From: Alnus glutinosa
Lineage: Eukaryota; Streptophyta; Magnoliopsida; Fagales; Betulaceae
Direction: 5' to 3'
Assembly: GCF_958979055.1 (NCBI RefSeq)
Contig: NC_084889.1
Span: forward strand, 8,611,761 to 8,675,760
DNA: 64,000 nucleotides
In this document: piece by piece, positions 12,887 through 22,852 of the stretch
How the letters are laid out: each line of letters opens with the position of its first letter
Numbering within the stretch: the stretch's first letter is position 1
Made by a program: the position numbers and the translations under genes
Notes under the pieces: model-generated
Databases searched by the model: none
Seen by the model: the letters and a program-made list of their open reading frames with translations, nothing else
What the model was told of the DNA's origin: nothing

Positions 12887-14300
12887 TCGATAACTGGCAC
12901 GGAATTGACTTGCTCCTGATAGTTTTTAGCCAAGGGAGGGGAGGAGGCAAAAAAATTAGCTTCTGATAGTGATTCAGAATGGTAGTACACTATACAACAC
13001 AAGTCAAGGCTGCATAATGCATTAATGTATTTTATTATGTATATTGTTGGTGTACATAAATATACAAATTCTATGCCTCAAAATTCCTAAAATGTGTTTA
13101 GAAATGAAAATGTTTCCCCACAAACATTTTTCCATAAGTACACATCTGCTTTACAGTATCACATCTTAAATCAGCATAGCTCTAAATTTGATGTTTACTC
13201 CATTCCACATGATAAGTTCTCGCTTCAAGGGTTATAAAGACATAGTTGGGTGACTTCATTGAATCAAATGCCTTAAACACTTAGAAACCAATAGACACTT
13301 CGTCTTTTTATTCTGATTAATTAATGCATAGGACATGCTTTACTCGGATACCCCCATATACAAACAAAACCAAGCACATTTGTTTATACAGATTCCATTA
13401 TGCATCATACTTCAGAACACATTAACTTAGTTCACACTTCCTCTTCAAGCAAGTGGTCAGGCCTACCTAACTCAATCTAAAGGCTTGAAATGAACAGCTA
13501 TAAATCCTCATTTCCCGTCACTCCTCATCCAACCCAGATGACAAAATCCACAAAACATTTTCTTTCTTATATGAAAACGATAAAAGAATAAAACAAAAAA
13601 AAAATCTTTTTTCCCACAAAAGAAAACCTTAACATCTTACCTGAGTTGTCCAATCAAAAGAGCACAAAGTGCACCAAGCTAAGTTCCAACTCTAGGAATC
13701 CTCCAAGCTACGCTCCAAGTAACACCTAGAAATCCAATTTCTCAATTAAAAAACAAACAATCTTTTGATCCCAAAACAACCAACTAACTAATATAATACC
13801 AGTTCCAATCTTACACCCTACCCAACCGCGTATTCTAAACCATTCCACCACATAGCTCCAAAACTTCCACCAAATACGGACAAAACATTAACTTCACCAA
13901 AGAAACACTCGCACAATAATAAAAAATTTACTAAAACACATTCATAGAACCATAAAGCTATCAGAATTTTCGGATTAAGATTAATTCTGCAGTGAACTAT
14001 CAAAATCCTAACCATTATTTATAAAATAAAAATGTGCGATGCAATAAGGCGCAATGAAATAAGAAAAATTGAGACTCTTATGAAGGTTGAAATTCGAAGC
14101 AAAATTTACAGTCCAGTGGAGCAAGAGACAAGTACGGACACGAACCTGTGGCGTGAATTCGTTTTCTTCTTCCGGGAGAGCTATGGGGTTTGCTGAGAAT
14201 TCCGAAGCTGAGCTGAATCCGGGAAGAAAAAGTATGAGAGAAGTCAGGAGAGAAGTGGGAGAGGCAAAAGGAAACGGGCTTTCTGGGAATTCGCATGGTG
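12887..14300 (-). other. leader exons and promoter of the 5'-nucleotidase gene
   Basis: Reading on the minus strand, a GC-richer candidate first exon lies at about 14300-14150 and ends ATTCACGCCACAG before a GT donor. A second candidate exon at about 13725-13641 ends GGACAACTCAG before GTAAG, and the main exon opens at 12915. The second exon reads TWSVAWRIPRVGT, a TAG stop, then LGALCALLIGQL, but this phase does not continue into the ASQFRASYRMDES frame of the main exon. I therefore treat these as 5' UTR or a decayed leader. Exon boundaries are inferred from splice motifs. Confidence 0.4.
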
Positions 14301-16724
14301 GAATTAAATAGGCATTTCGGTAATGACTGGGAAGATGAATCGGATACTGGAAGCTAGTGCGATTGGGGTGCGATTACAAGTTGGCCGTGAACGAATCTTA
14401 GCGGCAGGCAATGGGATTATGAATTGGATAATCAATGTTGCTGGGCAAGGAATTAATTCCCGGGCAAGTGCGAATGTGCGATTCCTTTTCGTTTCTCTCT
14501 CAGCGGGAACCTTGGAAGAGAAGTGCGAAATTCCGTTGGGATTCCAAATTTGTAACTTGTTATTTCTTGGATTATTACTGTTCACTGCTATCCCCAATCC
14601 ATTGACGTGGCGGTCAGTCAGTTATTCTGTTTATTTTTTATTTTTTTTTTTTTTGGAAGATGAGTCAGATATTCGATCTGTCGTTATTAAAAAATGTTTT
14701 TAATAACTCTTTCCATCAGCACTTGGTTTATTTTTTTAACAGATGCTAATTTAATTGTTAATTTTTACTAGTACGACATTGCATTAGTAATGATAGTTAA
14801 TAGATTCATGTATAATTTTCACTCAATAAGATAATATAACAGTAAAAATCAATATTTAAATAGTAAAAATATAATGTCATACTTCTTATTTTTGTCTCAT
14901 TATTATCTTATACTTCATTTTTAGTTAGAATTAATCTAAGATCTACTGCACCATACTACATCAACATAAAAATGCTCATTGGATCGTGATTTTAAAGCTA
15001 GAAATGCAATTTTATCAAATTTTTAATTGGGTTTTGAAGTTGGTATTTTTAAAAATTGGTTTTTCAAGTTAAAGTAGAATGCCGCGTGATGCGTAGCATA
15101 TGCAGTACGTTGATTCTATAAAAGCACGTCATTTTTTAATTTAATTTAAGACGAGAGAAACACTTAAAAAAAAAAAAAAAAATTAAGACGAGAGAAAGCA
15201 AAAAAGAATGGTAGGATAAAACGTGCACACTTCCCTTTTAAGAAGAACGTTGCTGGTGGGTCATGCATGTGTCAAGCAACTTATCCTATTCCTATCACTT
15301 TCCAAGCCACTAGTTCGATTGGGGGGGGGTTCATGATTCATATTTTCTATAAAAGTTTCGTGTTAAACTGTTAAAAGAGGTTACGTGGATGGAAAATAAT
15401 TGATTTAATTAAAAATATTTAATTGAAATGTAAAGTAAATAATTGAGACAATATTCAAAGTCTAAATTTTTGTCCAATTAAATTATAAGTTACTTTAAGC
15501 TTATAGAAAACGATTGATTTAATTATTTAATTAAATTTTAAACCCTTCGAACCTGTCTTTGTTTGGCTTTCCCTGCCTGAAGGAAAGTTGGGAAAAAAAT
15601 ATATATATTTTCAAATGAAGGAATCGGGAAAACAAGAATGCATCATCCATTGATAATTTGATATTTTGCAAAGATCGATGGTCCATTGAACGGTAATTTG
15701 CCCATCCATATCTTAAAAGTGGTTAAGGAAAGTTGTGGTCTTATCCAAAAGGAAATGAAAGTTCCTTTCCTCGTCTTAAACCACACAAAAAATAAGAAAT
15801 AAATAAATAGATTAATAGATGAAAAGAAAATAGAGGCATGCCCCATGCAGAGTCCAATTCTCAGTCGAGTGGCTGTTTATCATGAGTCCCAAAAGGTGCG
15901 CAGGTCCAATTTGCCTAATAATTTGATTTGAGGGCGAAGGCAACGACTACATGCTCAAGCCCCGGCCCAATCTCATCTTCATCTTCTTCTTCTTCTTCTT
16001 CTTCTTCCTTTATTTTTTTTTTCTTTTTTTTCTTTTTTTAAACTGTAATCTTTATCAATTTGGACAACACACTATGACAAAGTCCACATAGGACACATCT
16101 GCCGAAATAAATTATAGGCTGCTCCGCTACTTATTTGGACAAGTAGATCTCATCTAAGCTCTTTTACATGTACTATCCAAATTGCTATAAAATTGATATG
16201 ATCCTAATCATTGATGTTATCCACCACAAAACTGCTACCCATAGCCTGATAGCTGTGAACCATCACCAGCCCGAGCCTAGAATCCCACCGTTTTTGGCCA
16301 AACCATCACATATCTGGCCACTCCACTTGGAAGCACTGCCAGGTATGGAGCTCCACCATCAAAGGCCGACTCCCCAACCTCTAGATCGGCCTCCTATGTC
16401 GCTGAAAGCCCAAATGTATTTGGAGCAAGATTCATAAGTTTGGGAAGAAAAAAAAAACAAAAAATTTAGCAAATTCCAAAACCAAAACTGTAACAAAATC
16501 AACATAATTCGATTCCAGTGGCGCCGTTCGGCGGATTCCGTCTATGGGGTGGTTAGGTGAAGATCTGGTGGGGTCTCTTGAAAGGGGAAAAATTGTCTTA
16601 TAATCTAGTGTCTCTTTGTCTATTTCATGTATACTATATTTAGTATTTTTAGATAATGTGTTACTATTTTATTGGAGACTATAAAAATTAAGTTTTACAG
16701 CCCATCTGAATCGAAGGTTTTGTC
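14301..16724. other. gene-free region, 2.4 kb
   Basis: AT-rich intergenic DNA with a poly-A run near 15166-15181, a G run near 15319-15327 and a TTC array at about 15967-16007. The 16168-16437 part is less AT-rich and open on the plus strand (89 codons) but has no recognisable domain. The likely promoter of the minus-strand nucleotidase occupies the left edge. Confidence 0.5.
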
Positions 16725-16910
16725 GTTGTAGATATATAAATTTGTCTACGCCATGAGTATCTATCCAAAGCCTACTTCTTTAAAGCTCAACATACACAAT
16801 TTTTTTTATTTTTTTTCAATTGTAGATGTATAACTTTGTCTATACGCCATGTATGTCTATCCAAAGCCTGCCTCATGCTGTGCTTAAAGCTCAACATACA
16901 CAATTTTTTT
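16725..16910. repeat. tandem duplication of a roughly 95-bp unit
   Basis: A unit with TTGTAGAT-TATAA-TTTGTCTA, CTATCCAAAGCCT and AAAGCTCAACATACACAATTT occurs twice, starting near 16725 and 16819. A third partial AATCAACATACACAATT lies at 16931-16947. The copies differ by small indels. It is non-coding. Confidence 0.75.
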
Positions 16911-16963
16911 ATTTTTTTATTTTTTTCACAAATCAACATACACAATTAAGTAAAGAGCTATGA

Positions 16964-17127
16964 TAGGCAGGGGACACTCATCCGTCCCCTGTCCTACTTT
17001 TAATAATATAATAATATATTATGTTACTTTTTCATTTATTTTCTTTGATTTTATCACTTTTTGCTTATATAATATATTATTATATTATTAAAAGTAGGAC
17101 AGGGGACGGATGAGTGTCCCCTGCCTA
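16964..17127. mobile_element. foldback MITE with arms of about 58 bp
   Basis: The left arm opens TAGGCAGGGGACACTCATCC and the right arm is its reverse complement. The match extends through GTCCCCTGTCCTACTTTTAA and an AT-rich section of AATAATATAATAATATATTA. The unpaired loop is only about 45 bp. Each arm also carries a small inner palindrome (GGGGAC...GTCCCC). The element has no coding sequence. Its near identity between arms suggests recent origin or conversion. Confidence 0.85.
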
Positions 17128-18034
17128 CCATTTCCCTTAAGTAAAAGGTCAGGTCGCTTATTATTCGAAAGTTTAAATATTATTTTATTCCACCATTCTC
17201 ATAATATATGTGTTGAATTCGAATTTTGTCTTCGTAATTTCTTATATTTTAATTAAATATTTTATATGTTAGATATCGTTTGACAAAAACTTTAAAATAT
17301 TAATTAAATAAATTTTTTTAATAAAATTATATAAGAAGCATGAAGATATCTACAACTTTTCATCTAACTTAAATGACAATATATGCATGCTTAATGTTAG
17401 AATATTAATTTTAATATTTTTTATTAGCTCTTAGTACGTAGAATAGACATATAGAATTGAATGACTATTCATATGGAATAACCATTCATTTGTTTGGCTG
17501 CACCCTATGCATGTGTTATCCATTTAAGGGAATACCTTTTCATTTGAAAAATGAGATGAATAACTATTTTTTTACTCTTAAGGAACATAATGGGTTTTCC
17601 AAAAAAGTCATTTTTTTTTCTTGCAAACCTAAAATCTTTATAAAAAATAAAACAGAAAAAACTCAAAGGATGGTCGACCACCCTAATTGAGCACCTAGGG
17701 TGAGCTCCTCGAGAGTTCACCACGAAGGGCTCTAGGGGTGGTTGCACTACCCTGATGTTTTTCCAGGGTGGTCGTCCACCCTTTGGAATGGTTCAGCCTC
17801 CAAATATTGTTTTGCACATTTTTTTTAAAAAAATTATTATTATTATTATTATAAATGTTGAGTATTTAGGAATTTTGATTCACTTAGAGTTAGGGGTGGG
17901 CATTGGGCGAGAAATTCGCCCTTTTTGCCCTCGCCCCGCAACCTTGCAGGTTCAAAAATTTGAACTCGTGGCCGCATGATTTTATAATGTAACTGCAGGG
18001 GTGCAGGTTTGAACCAAAGCTGAGCGGCAAGGCG
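17128..18034. other. gene-free AT-rich region with GGTGG/CCACC palindrome cluster
   Basis: Bases 17455-17800 resemble a rearranged relative of the Tourist-like element at 18691. They contain GAATGACTATTCATATGGAATA-type sequence and a cluster of short palindromes such as GGTCGACCACCC and GGGTGGTCGTCCACCC. No gene was found. Confidence 0.5.
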
Positions 18035-18180
18035 ACACGACCAAGAGGTGGGTAATCAGAGAAAGTCTCAACAACCATAGCCTTTGGTGGGAATCATCTT
18101 CACGAACCATGCATCATTGTTCTTCAAAAACTTGGGCTCCTTCTCAATCTCCTTACTAGATTGCCTGTCAATCTGGTCCC
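18035..18180 (-). pseudogene. translation elongation factor EF-1alpha pseudogene fragment
   Basis: On the minus strand the fragment reads [19 protein letters not shown], then [12 protein letters not shown], a one-base frameshift, and [14 protein letters not shown]. These segments are the near-C-terminal domain III of EF-1alpha (GTPase that delivers aminoacyl-tRNA to the ribosome). The parent family has [20 protein letters not shown] followed by [20 protein letters not shown]. Only about 48 codons remain, with substitutions and a frameshift and without introns, so it is non-functional. Similarity may extend weakly to about 18217 after an internal deletion. It is probably part of a retrocopy or a gene fragment carried by a transposon. 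Confidence 0.85.
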
Positions 18181-18690
18181 CAGCTCCCTGGACAACATTC
18201 TTCGCGTTGAAGCCATCAGAGGAAAGGAAGAAGATGAAGCGGGTGAGGGGGTGAAGGAGAAAAGGAAGAAGACGAAGGGGTAGCGGCTGGGTTCAAACGA
18301 ATAGTCTAGAAACAATGAAAAAAAATGAAGAGGGCACTCTAGAGTTACTTATTGGTTAGTGGTTAGGGGGTTCTTTATTTATTTATTATTATTATTTTTC
18401 CTTTCAGCGGGGCGGGTCCCCAAGGTTTTCAAAAACCCCAACCCGCAACCCACCCCGCCCTACATGGGTATACCATTTTTTGACCCCTGCCCGCAAAAAA
18501 ATCAATGAAAACCGGGGTTCTGCGGAGCGAGGCGGTTCTGCATGTTTCTGCACACCCCTACTTATAATAAGAGAATTATGTGTTGTCACAAAAATACAGA
18601 ATATGCATGATCGTCCATTCAAACTTTTTGTATTCCTGGTAACAATCATTCATAATCCTAAAGAAATGACAGTACTAAACGTACTCTTAG

Positions 18691-19405
18691 ATCTCGTTTG
18701 GTTTGCAGAATGAGTATTCTATTGTGAAATGGTATAGTTATTACCAGCAATATTAAAAAAAATAGAGTGGAATGGAATGACTATTCCTACTATTTAGTTT
18801 GGTAACAACTCATATACTTTAATTGGAATCCAATCAAAATTACTAAAAAAATTCTCATATTATTTATTTTTTTATTTAAAAAAGAAAGGTTAAAAAAAAC
18901 TCAAATTATTAAAAAAAAAAACAATTTTTTATTTTTGAAAACCAGTGGGTGGCAGACCACCCATTGGTGGGGTGGTCTGCCACCCACCAAAGAGTCAGGG
19001 GTGGCATGTGCCACCCCCAAATCCTCTGAGGGTGGTCACACCACATCCAGAATGTCTTGGAGGTCCACCACAAAGCGTTTCGGGGATGGTGCGACCACCC
19101 CCGACTCCTTCTGTGGCTGGTCGACCACCCCAATGTAAAATGTTAGTTTTTTTCTTTTTTCTTTTTTTTTTTTTAAAAAAAAAATAATGAGAAAATATAA
19201 AATAATGAGTGGTTTTTTGTGAAAAATGTAGTCTATTCATGTAGGAATAACTATTTCTCTAAAAAATATGAGGAATATGTATTCCTCTTTGCAAGGGAAT
19301 AGTTATTTCAATGAGAATAACTATTCCATCGAATAGACACTTACCAAACAAAGGAATAAATAGTCATTCTATTCCATGGGTCTATTCCGCAAACCAAATA
19401 AGGCC
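18691..19405. mobile_element. Tourist/PIF-Harbinger-like MITE, 715 bp
   Basis: The left end GATCTCGTTTGGTTTGC and right end GCAAACCAAATAAGGCC are inverted repeats, and both sides carry the 3-bp target site TTA (18688-18690, 19406-19408). TTA duplication with a GG-CC(T)-TTTGGTTTGC terminus fits PIF/Harbinger MITEs. The interior has a dense cluster of short palindromes (GGTGGTCTGCCACCC, GGTCGACCACCCC) at about 18945-19130, open on both strands but not protein-like. Confidence 0.75.
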
Positions 19406-20681
19406 TTAAGGCTTTAAGATAATTAGTAATTTAATATAGTATCAAAACAAATATATTAAGATTGAACTTCACCTTTGTAATTCTCATCGTATTTTAATTA
19501 AATATTTAATGTATTGGATTTCACATAAAAAAAAAATAGTTAAATAATTAATTTTGTTTATAAAACTATATAATAAAGTATATAAGAGGAAATCAAAGTC
19601 TCCCCATTTGACCATTATAGGGGTTGTTCGGCTATCCCCAATGAGCCAAATCAGGGTGGCTACGGCCACCCTTTCTTTCTTTCTTTTTTTCTTTATATAT
19701 ATATATATTATTTTGTTTTTAAATGAGGGCATTTGGAGGATTATAACACGTGTATATAGGGCAATTTTAGAAATTTTGTACTAAAAAACGCATGTGGTGC
19801 ACGTGAACCATTTTCTGTCGAAGAAGATGGAAATTTCTAACAGAGTGCTTACATTGAAGAATTCGTAAACTTTGTTGCGTTGGAATACATTGCCACTTTT
19901 TAAACATTTGATGCAAAAGTGGTCAAATTTTGGGAGGTAAAATGTATTTTTCCCTAAGTCTAATTATTAATGTTAAAAGGAAGACCCACATATTCCTCAT
20001 GTCATTCCAAAATTGATGTGGCTTTTAAAATTATTATTGGATCAAAATTCAATAGTGGTATATAACAAATCTAATGATAATTTTAAAAGTCACATTTTTT
20101 TTTTTTTAAATACTAAAGGTCATCCTTATAGTATTACATCTAATCATACATATATGTTACCGGATTATTTAAATTTTTAAGGGAAAAATCCATATACCCT
20201 CCTCAAACTATCACGCAATTGACAATGTTCATTCAAACTTTCAATTGAGACAATGTTTCTCCAAACTACCTAAAAATTGTCAAAGTCTCAAAGGCCAGCA
20301 AAAAGACAAAAATGACCTTAGAATTTTTTTAATAAAACAAAAATACCCCTATAAATTCGATTTTTTTTTAAAAAAAAAAAAATATTTTTTTGTTTGTTTT
20401 ATTTAAGAAAAAAGAAAAATTTTATTTGAAAAAAAGGAAAAAGCTTTAATTTATTTTTTTATAACAACAAAAATTTTAATTTTAAAAAAATGAAAACTTA
20501 TTAATTTTTCTTATAATTTTTAAATTTGGCAACCATTGGTTTTTATTTGTTTTATTTTTATTTTTTGATTTTTTGATTTTATTTTATCATGAATATTTTT
20601 GTCATTAGGAACATTGACAATTTTTAGTAGTTTGAACGAGGATGGAGTGCTTGGCAAACATTTCATTTCATCTCCTCTCAA

Positions 20682-20713
<32 letters not shown>

Positions 20714-21017
20714 TTTTCCTAAAAAAGTGAAATCCAAAACATTTTAACCTATTTTTTAAATTTTTTTATACATAAATAATTTTTTATTACTATTCAAATA
20801 AAAAAATTCACTACAAAACAAAACTTTTTCAATTTTTTATAAAATAATTTCAAACATTTTTATACTTTATATCATATCAATCACTTCTTACAATTATTTA
20901 AGCAAAAATTTAACAACACAAATGCTTGCCAAACACCTAGCGTTTTGTCTAAATTAAAAGTTTTGAAGTTTGGGAAAGTAAAAAACATTGTGACTTTACT
21001 AGTACATTGAAATTTAC
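19406..21017. other. gene-free AT-rich region
   Basis: Contains a TA run near 19694-19708, a diverged inverted-repeat element at about 20185-20650 (CAAACTACCTAAAAATTGTC matched by GACAATTTTTAGTAGTTTG on the other arm), and an ATT microsatellite at 20684-20710. No gene was found. Confidence 0.55.
20684..20710. repeat. (ATT)9 microsatellite
   Basis: Nine ATT units in intergenic DNA. A shorter ATT array lies at 17836-17852. Confidence 0.85.
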
Positions 21018-22800
21018 ACAATTTTTTTTTTTTAAGGAAAGATTAGTCTTTCAATTAACAAGATAAGGGTATATCACAATCCACCATATAAGTGTACATA
21101 CAACACCACCATAAAGGTGTATATCTCACCTGAGTCAAAGCTGACTCAGACTCTAATAGACAGTTGCTAACAAAAAAACTAGCTAAAACAGAATGATGCC
21201 TACTACGTGAGATAAAGCTACTCCTTGCTCAGTGAGTAGGTCAGTCATCCCGTACTAAACCAATGGCTAGTATAATCTGACCTCAGCGCAAACTGCCTAG
21301 ACTCAGGGACGGCTCAATAGATTTTGAGGCTTAAGGCAACAAATTTAGGTGGGGTCTTTTTTATATTTAAATATTTAATTTTTACTGAACGACTTGCAAA
21401 ATTCATCTTTGTTAGGAGACATTTAATTTCAATAGATGTCAAATTTTGTATTAAGCTACATATAATTCTTTTTATGTAGAATTTAATTTACTTCATTCTA
21501 AAAATTATTTGAATGGACAACTTAGTCTTAGTTTTAAGTTTATGTAAAATGACATGTTTAGTAATTATTTTAGGGGTACAATTAATGTAACATTCTATTT
21601 TTCTTTCTTTTCCTCATTAATATCTTGGAATTCAATTTATTGTATTTATTTTTTTACAGTAATTGAGGCATTAATTAAATAGCACTGACTAACTTTTTTG
21701 TTATAATATTATTTTAACCATAATTGGGGCCTTAATTAAAGAGCATTAACTAACTTTTTGTCATATTTGGGACTTTAATTTTTTTTTTAAAAGAAAGTTT
21801 AATTATACTATCACTATTTGGGGCCTTATTTAATTAGGGGCCTTAGGCAATTGCCTAATTTGCCTAGCTATTTAGCCGGCCCTGCCTAGACTAGAACAAA
21901 ACAGGGAAACCAAATACAACAGGCTATACTTTACAAGAACAAGCATTAGGGCCTCTCAAAACAAAAAGCACAACCCCAAACAATAGCCCATTGCTAAGAA
22001 ACCTGCGAAAAGACAAGAACATACAACTCCACGCAGAAAAATCCAACCACTGCCCTTGTCGGAAGAGAGCCAATCGTTTCCTGAGTCGGCGCGTACAAGG
22101 CGGGTCCCAAATCCCGAGATCCCAATAGTGCTTGACCACCACGAACCACCACCAACCGTCACAAACCAGGCCTGAGAAACGAAGCATAGCCCTCATGCGC
22201 AGATACGGGAAACTCTACGCGTGCAGGCCAAGCGCCGATAAGGGAATAGTAACGTGACCATGGCTTAAGACGGCTGGATCGAAAGACGGCGGCAAAAATA
22301 CGTAGGGGGCGCGTGACAAGAGAACTCTGGTGAAAACGCACAGATCTGGCTCTCCAAGAAAAATCTTAGACACACAACCAGAGAAGACGATAAACACCGG
22401 GGACTCGAGAGAACAACCAGATTCAAACCAACAAAGTCACTAGGGATAATCTGCAGGAAAAACAAAAAGAAAATAAAGAAAAAACACAAAAATCAACTCT
22501 ACAACTCCTACGAGTCAGGAGACAAAACCACCACCTGATCTGGTAATGGGGACTAAAGGTAGGAAGAAAAACTATCCTCCTTTGGTTAAGCCAGAGAGGG
22601 ACAAAATTTCCAAAGCTCGATGAGCTTGGAGGACCAAAAACCCGGAAGGAGGGAGGCGTGAAACTCCCCCAGCAAGCCAACTCTGGAAACACGCTTTCTC
22701 TCTCTCTATAAAGTTGAGAGCTTCTCCCTCTAGAAAGTACTACCCAAATTTTAAATAGCGACAAAAGAATATCTAGAAATGGAGAGGAGACGTGACACCA
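21018..22800 (-). mobile_element. possible truncated LINE-like retroelement (minus strand), split by hAT copy 2
   Basis: On the minus strand the unit ends with TTGAAAGACTAATCTTTCC followed by an A-rich tail (poly-T at 21020-21033 on the plus strand). This resembles retroposon 3' ends. The body (about 21900-22800) is much more GC-rich than its surroundings and open in several minus frames, one of 143 codons, but I recognise no reverse transcriptase or endonuclease motif. The right boundary is uncertain and lies very near the start of the next gene. Confidence 0.3.
21304..21884. mobile_element. non-autonomous hAT element, copy 2, with perfect 8-bp target duplication
   Basis: The element begins CAGGGACGGCTCAATAG and ends ATTTAGCCGGCCCTG. 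It is flanked on both sides by CCTAGACT (21296-21303 and 21885-21892), the 8-bp duplication diagnostic of hAT insertion. It is 581 bp and non-coding. Relative to copy 1 it has about 63 extra bases from an internal duplication of the segment containing CCTTAATTAAAGAGCATTAA. It is inserted inside the putative LINE-like unit. Confidence 0.92.
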
Positions 22801-22852
22801 GCCGTTAAATCCTCCCGTAAGCGTGGTGATGCGTAACACGAGAGCATCAACC

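Noticed and set aside
16168..16437. 89-codon plus-strand open frame
   Set aside because: His/Pro-rich, no domain, no partner exons, and surrounded by repeats.
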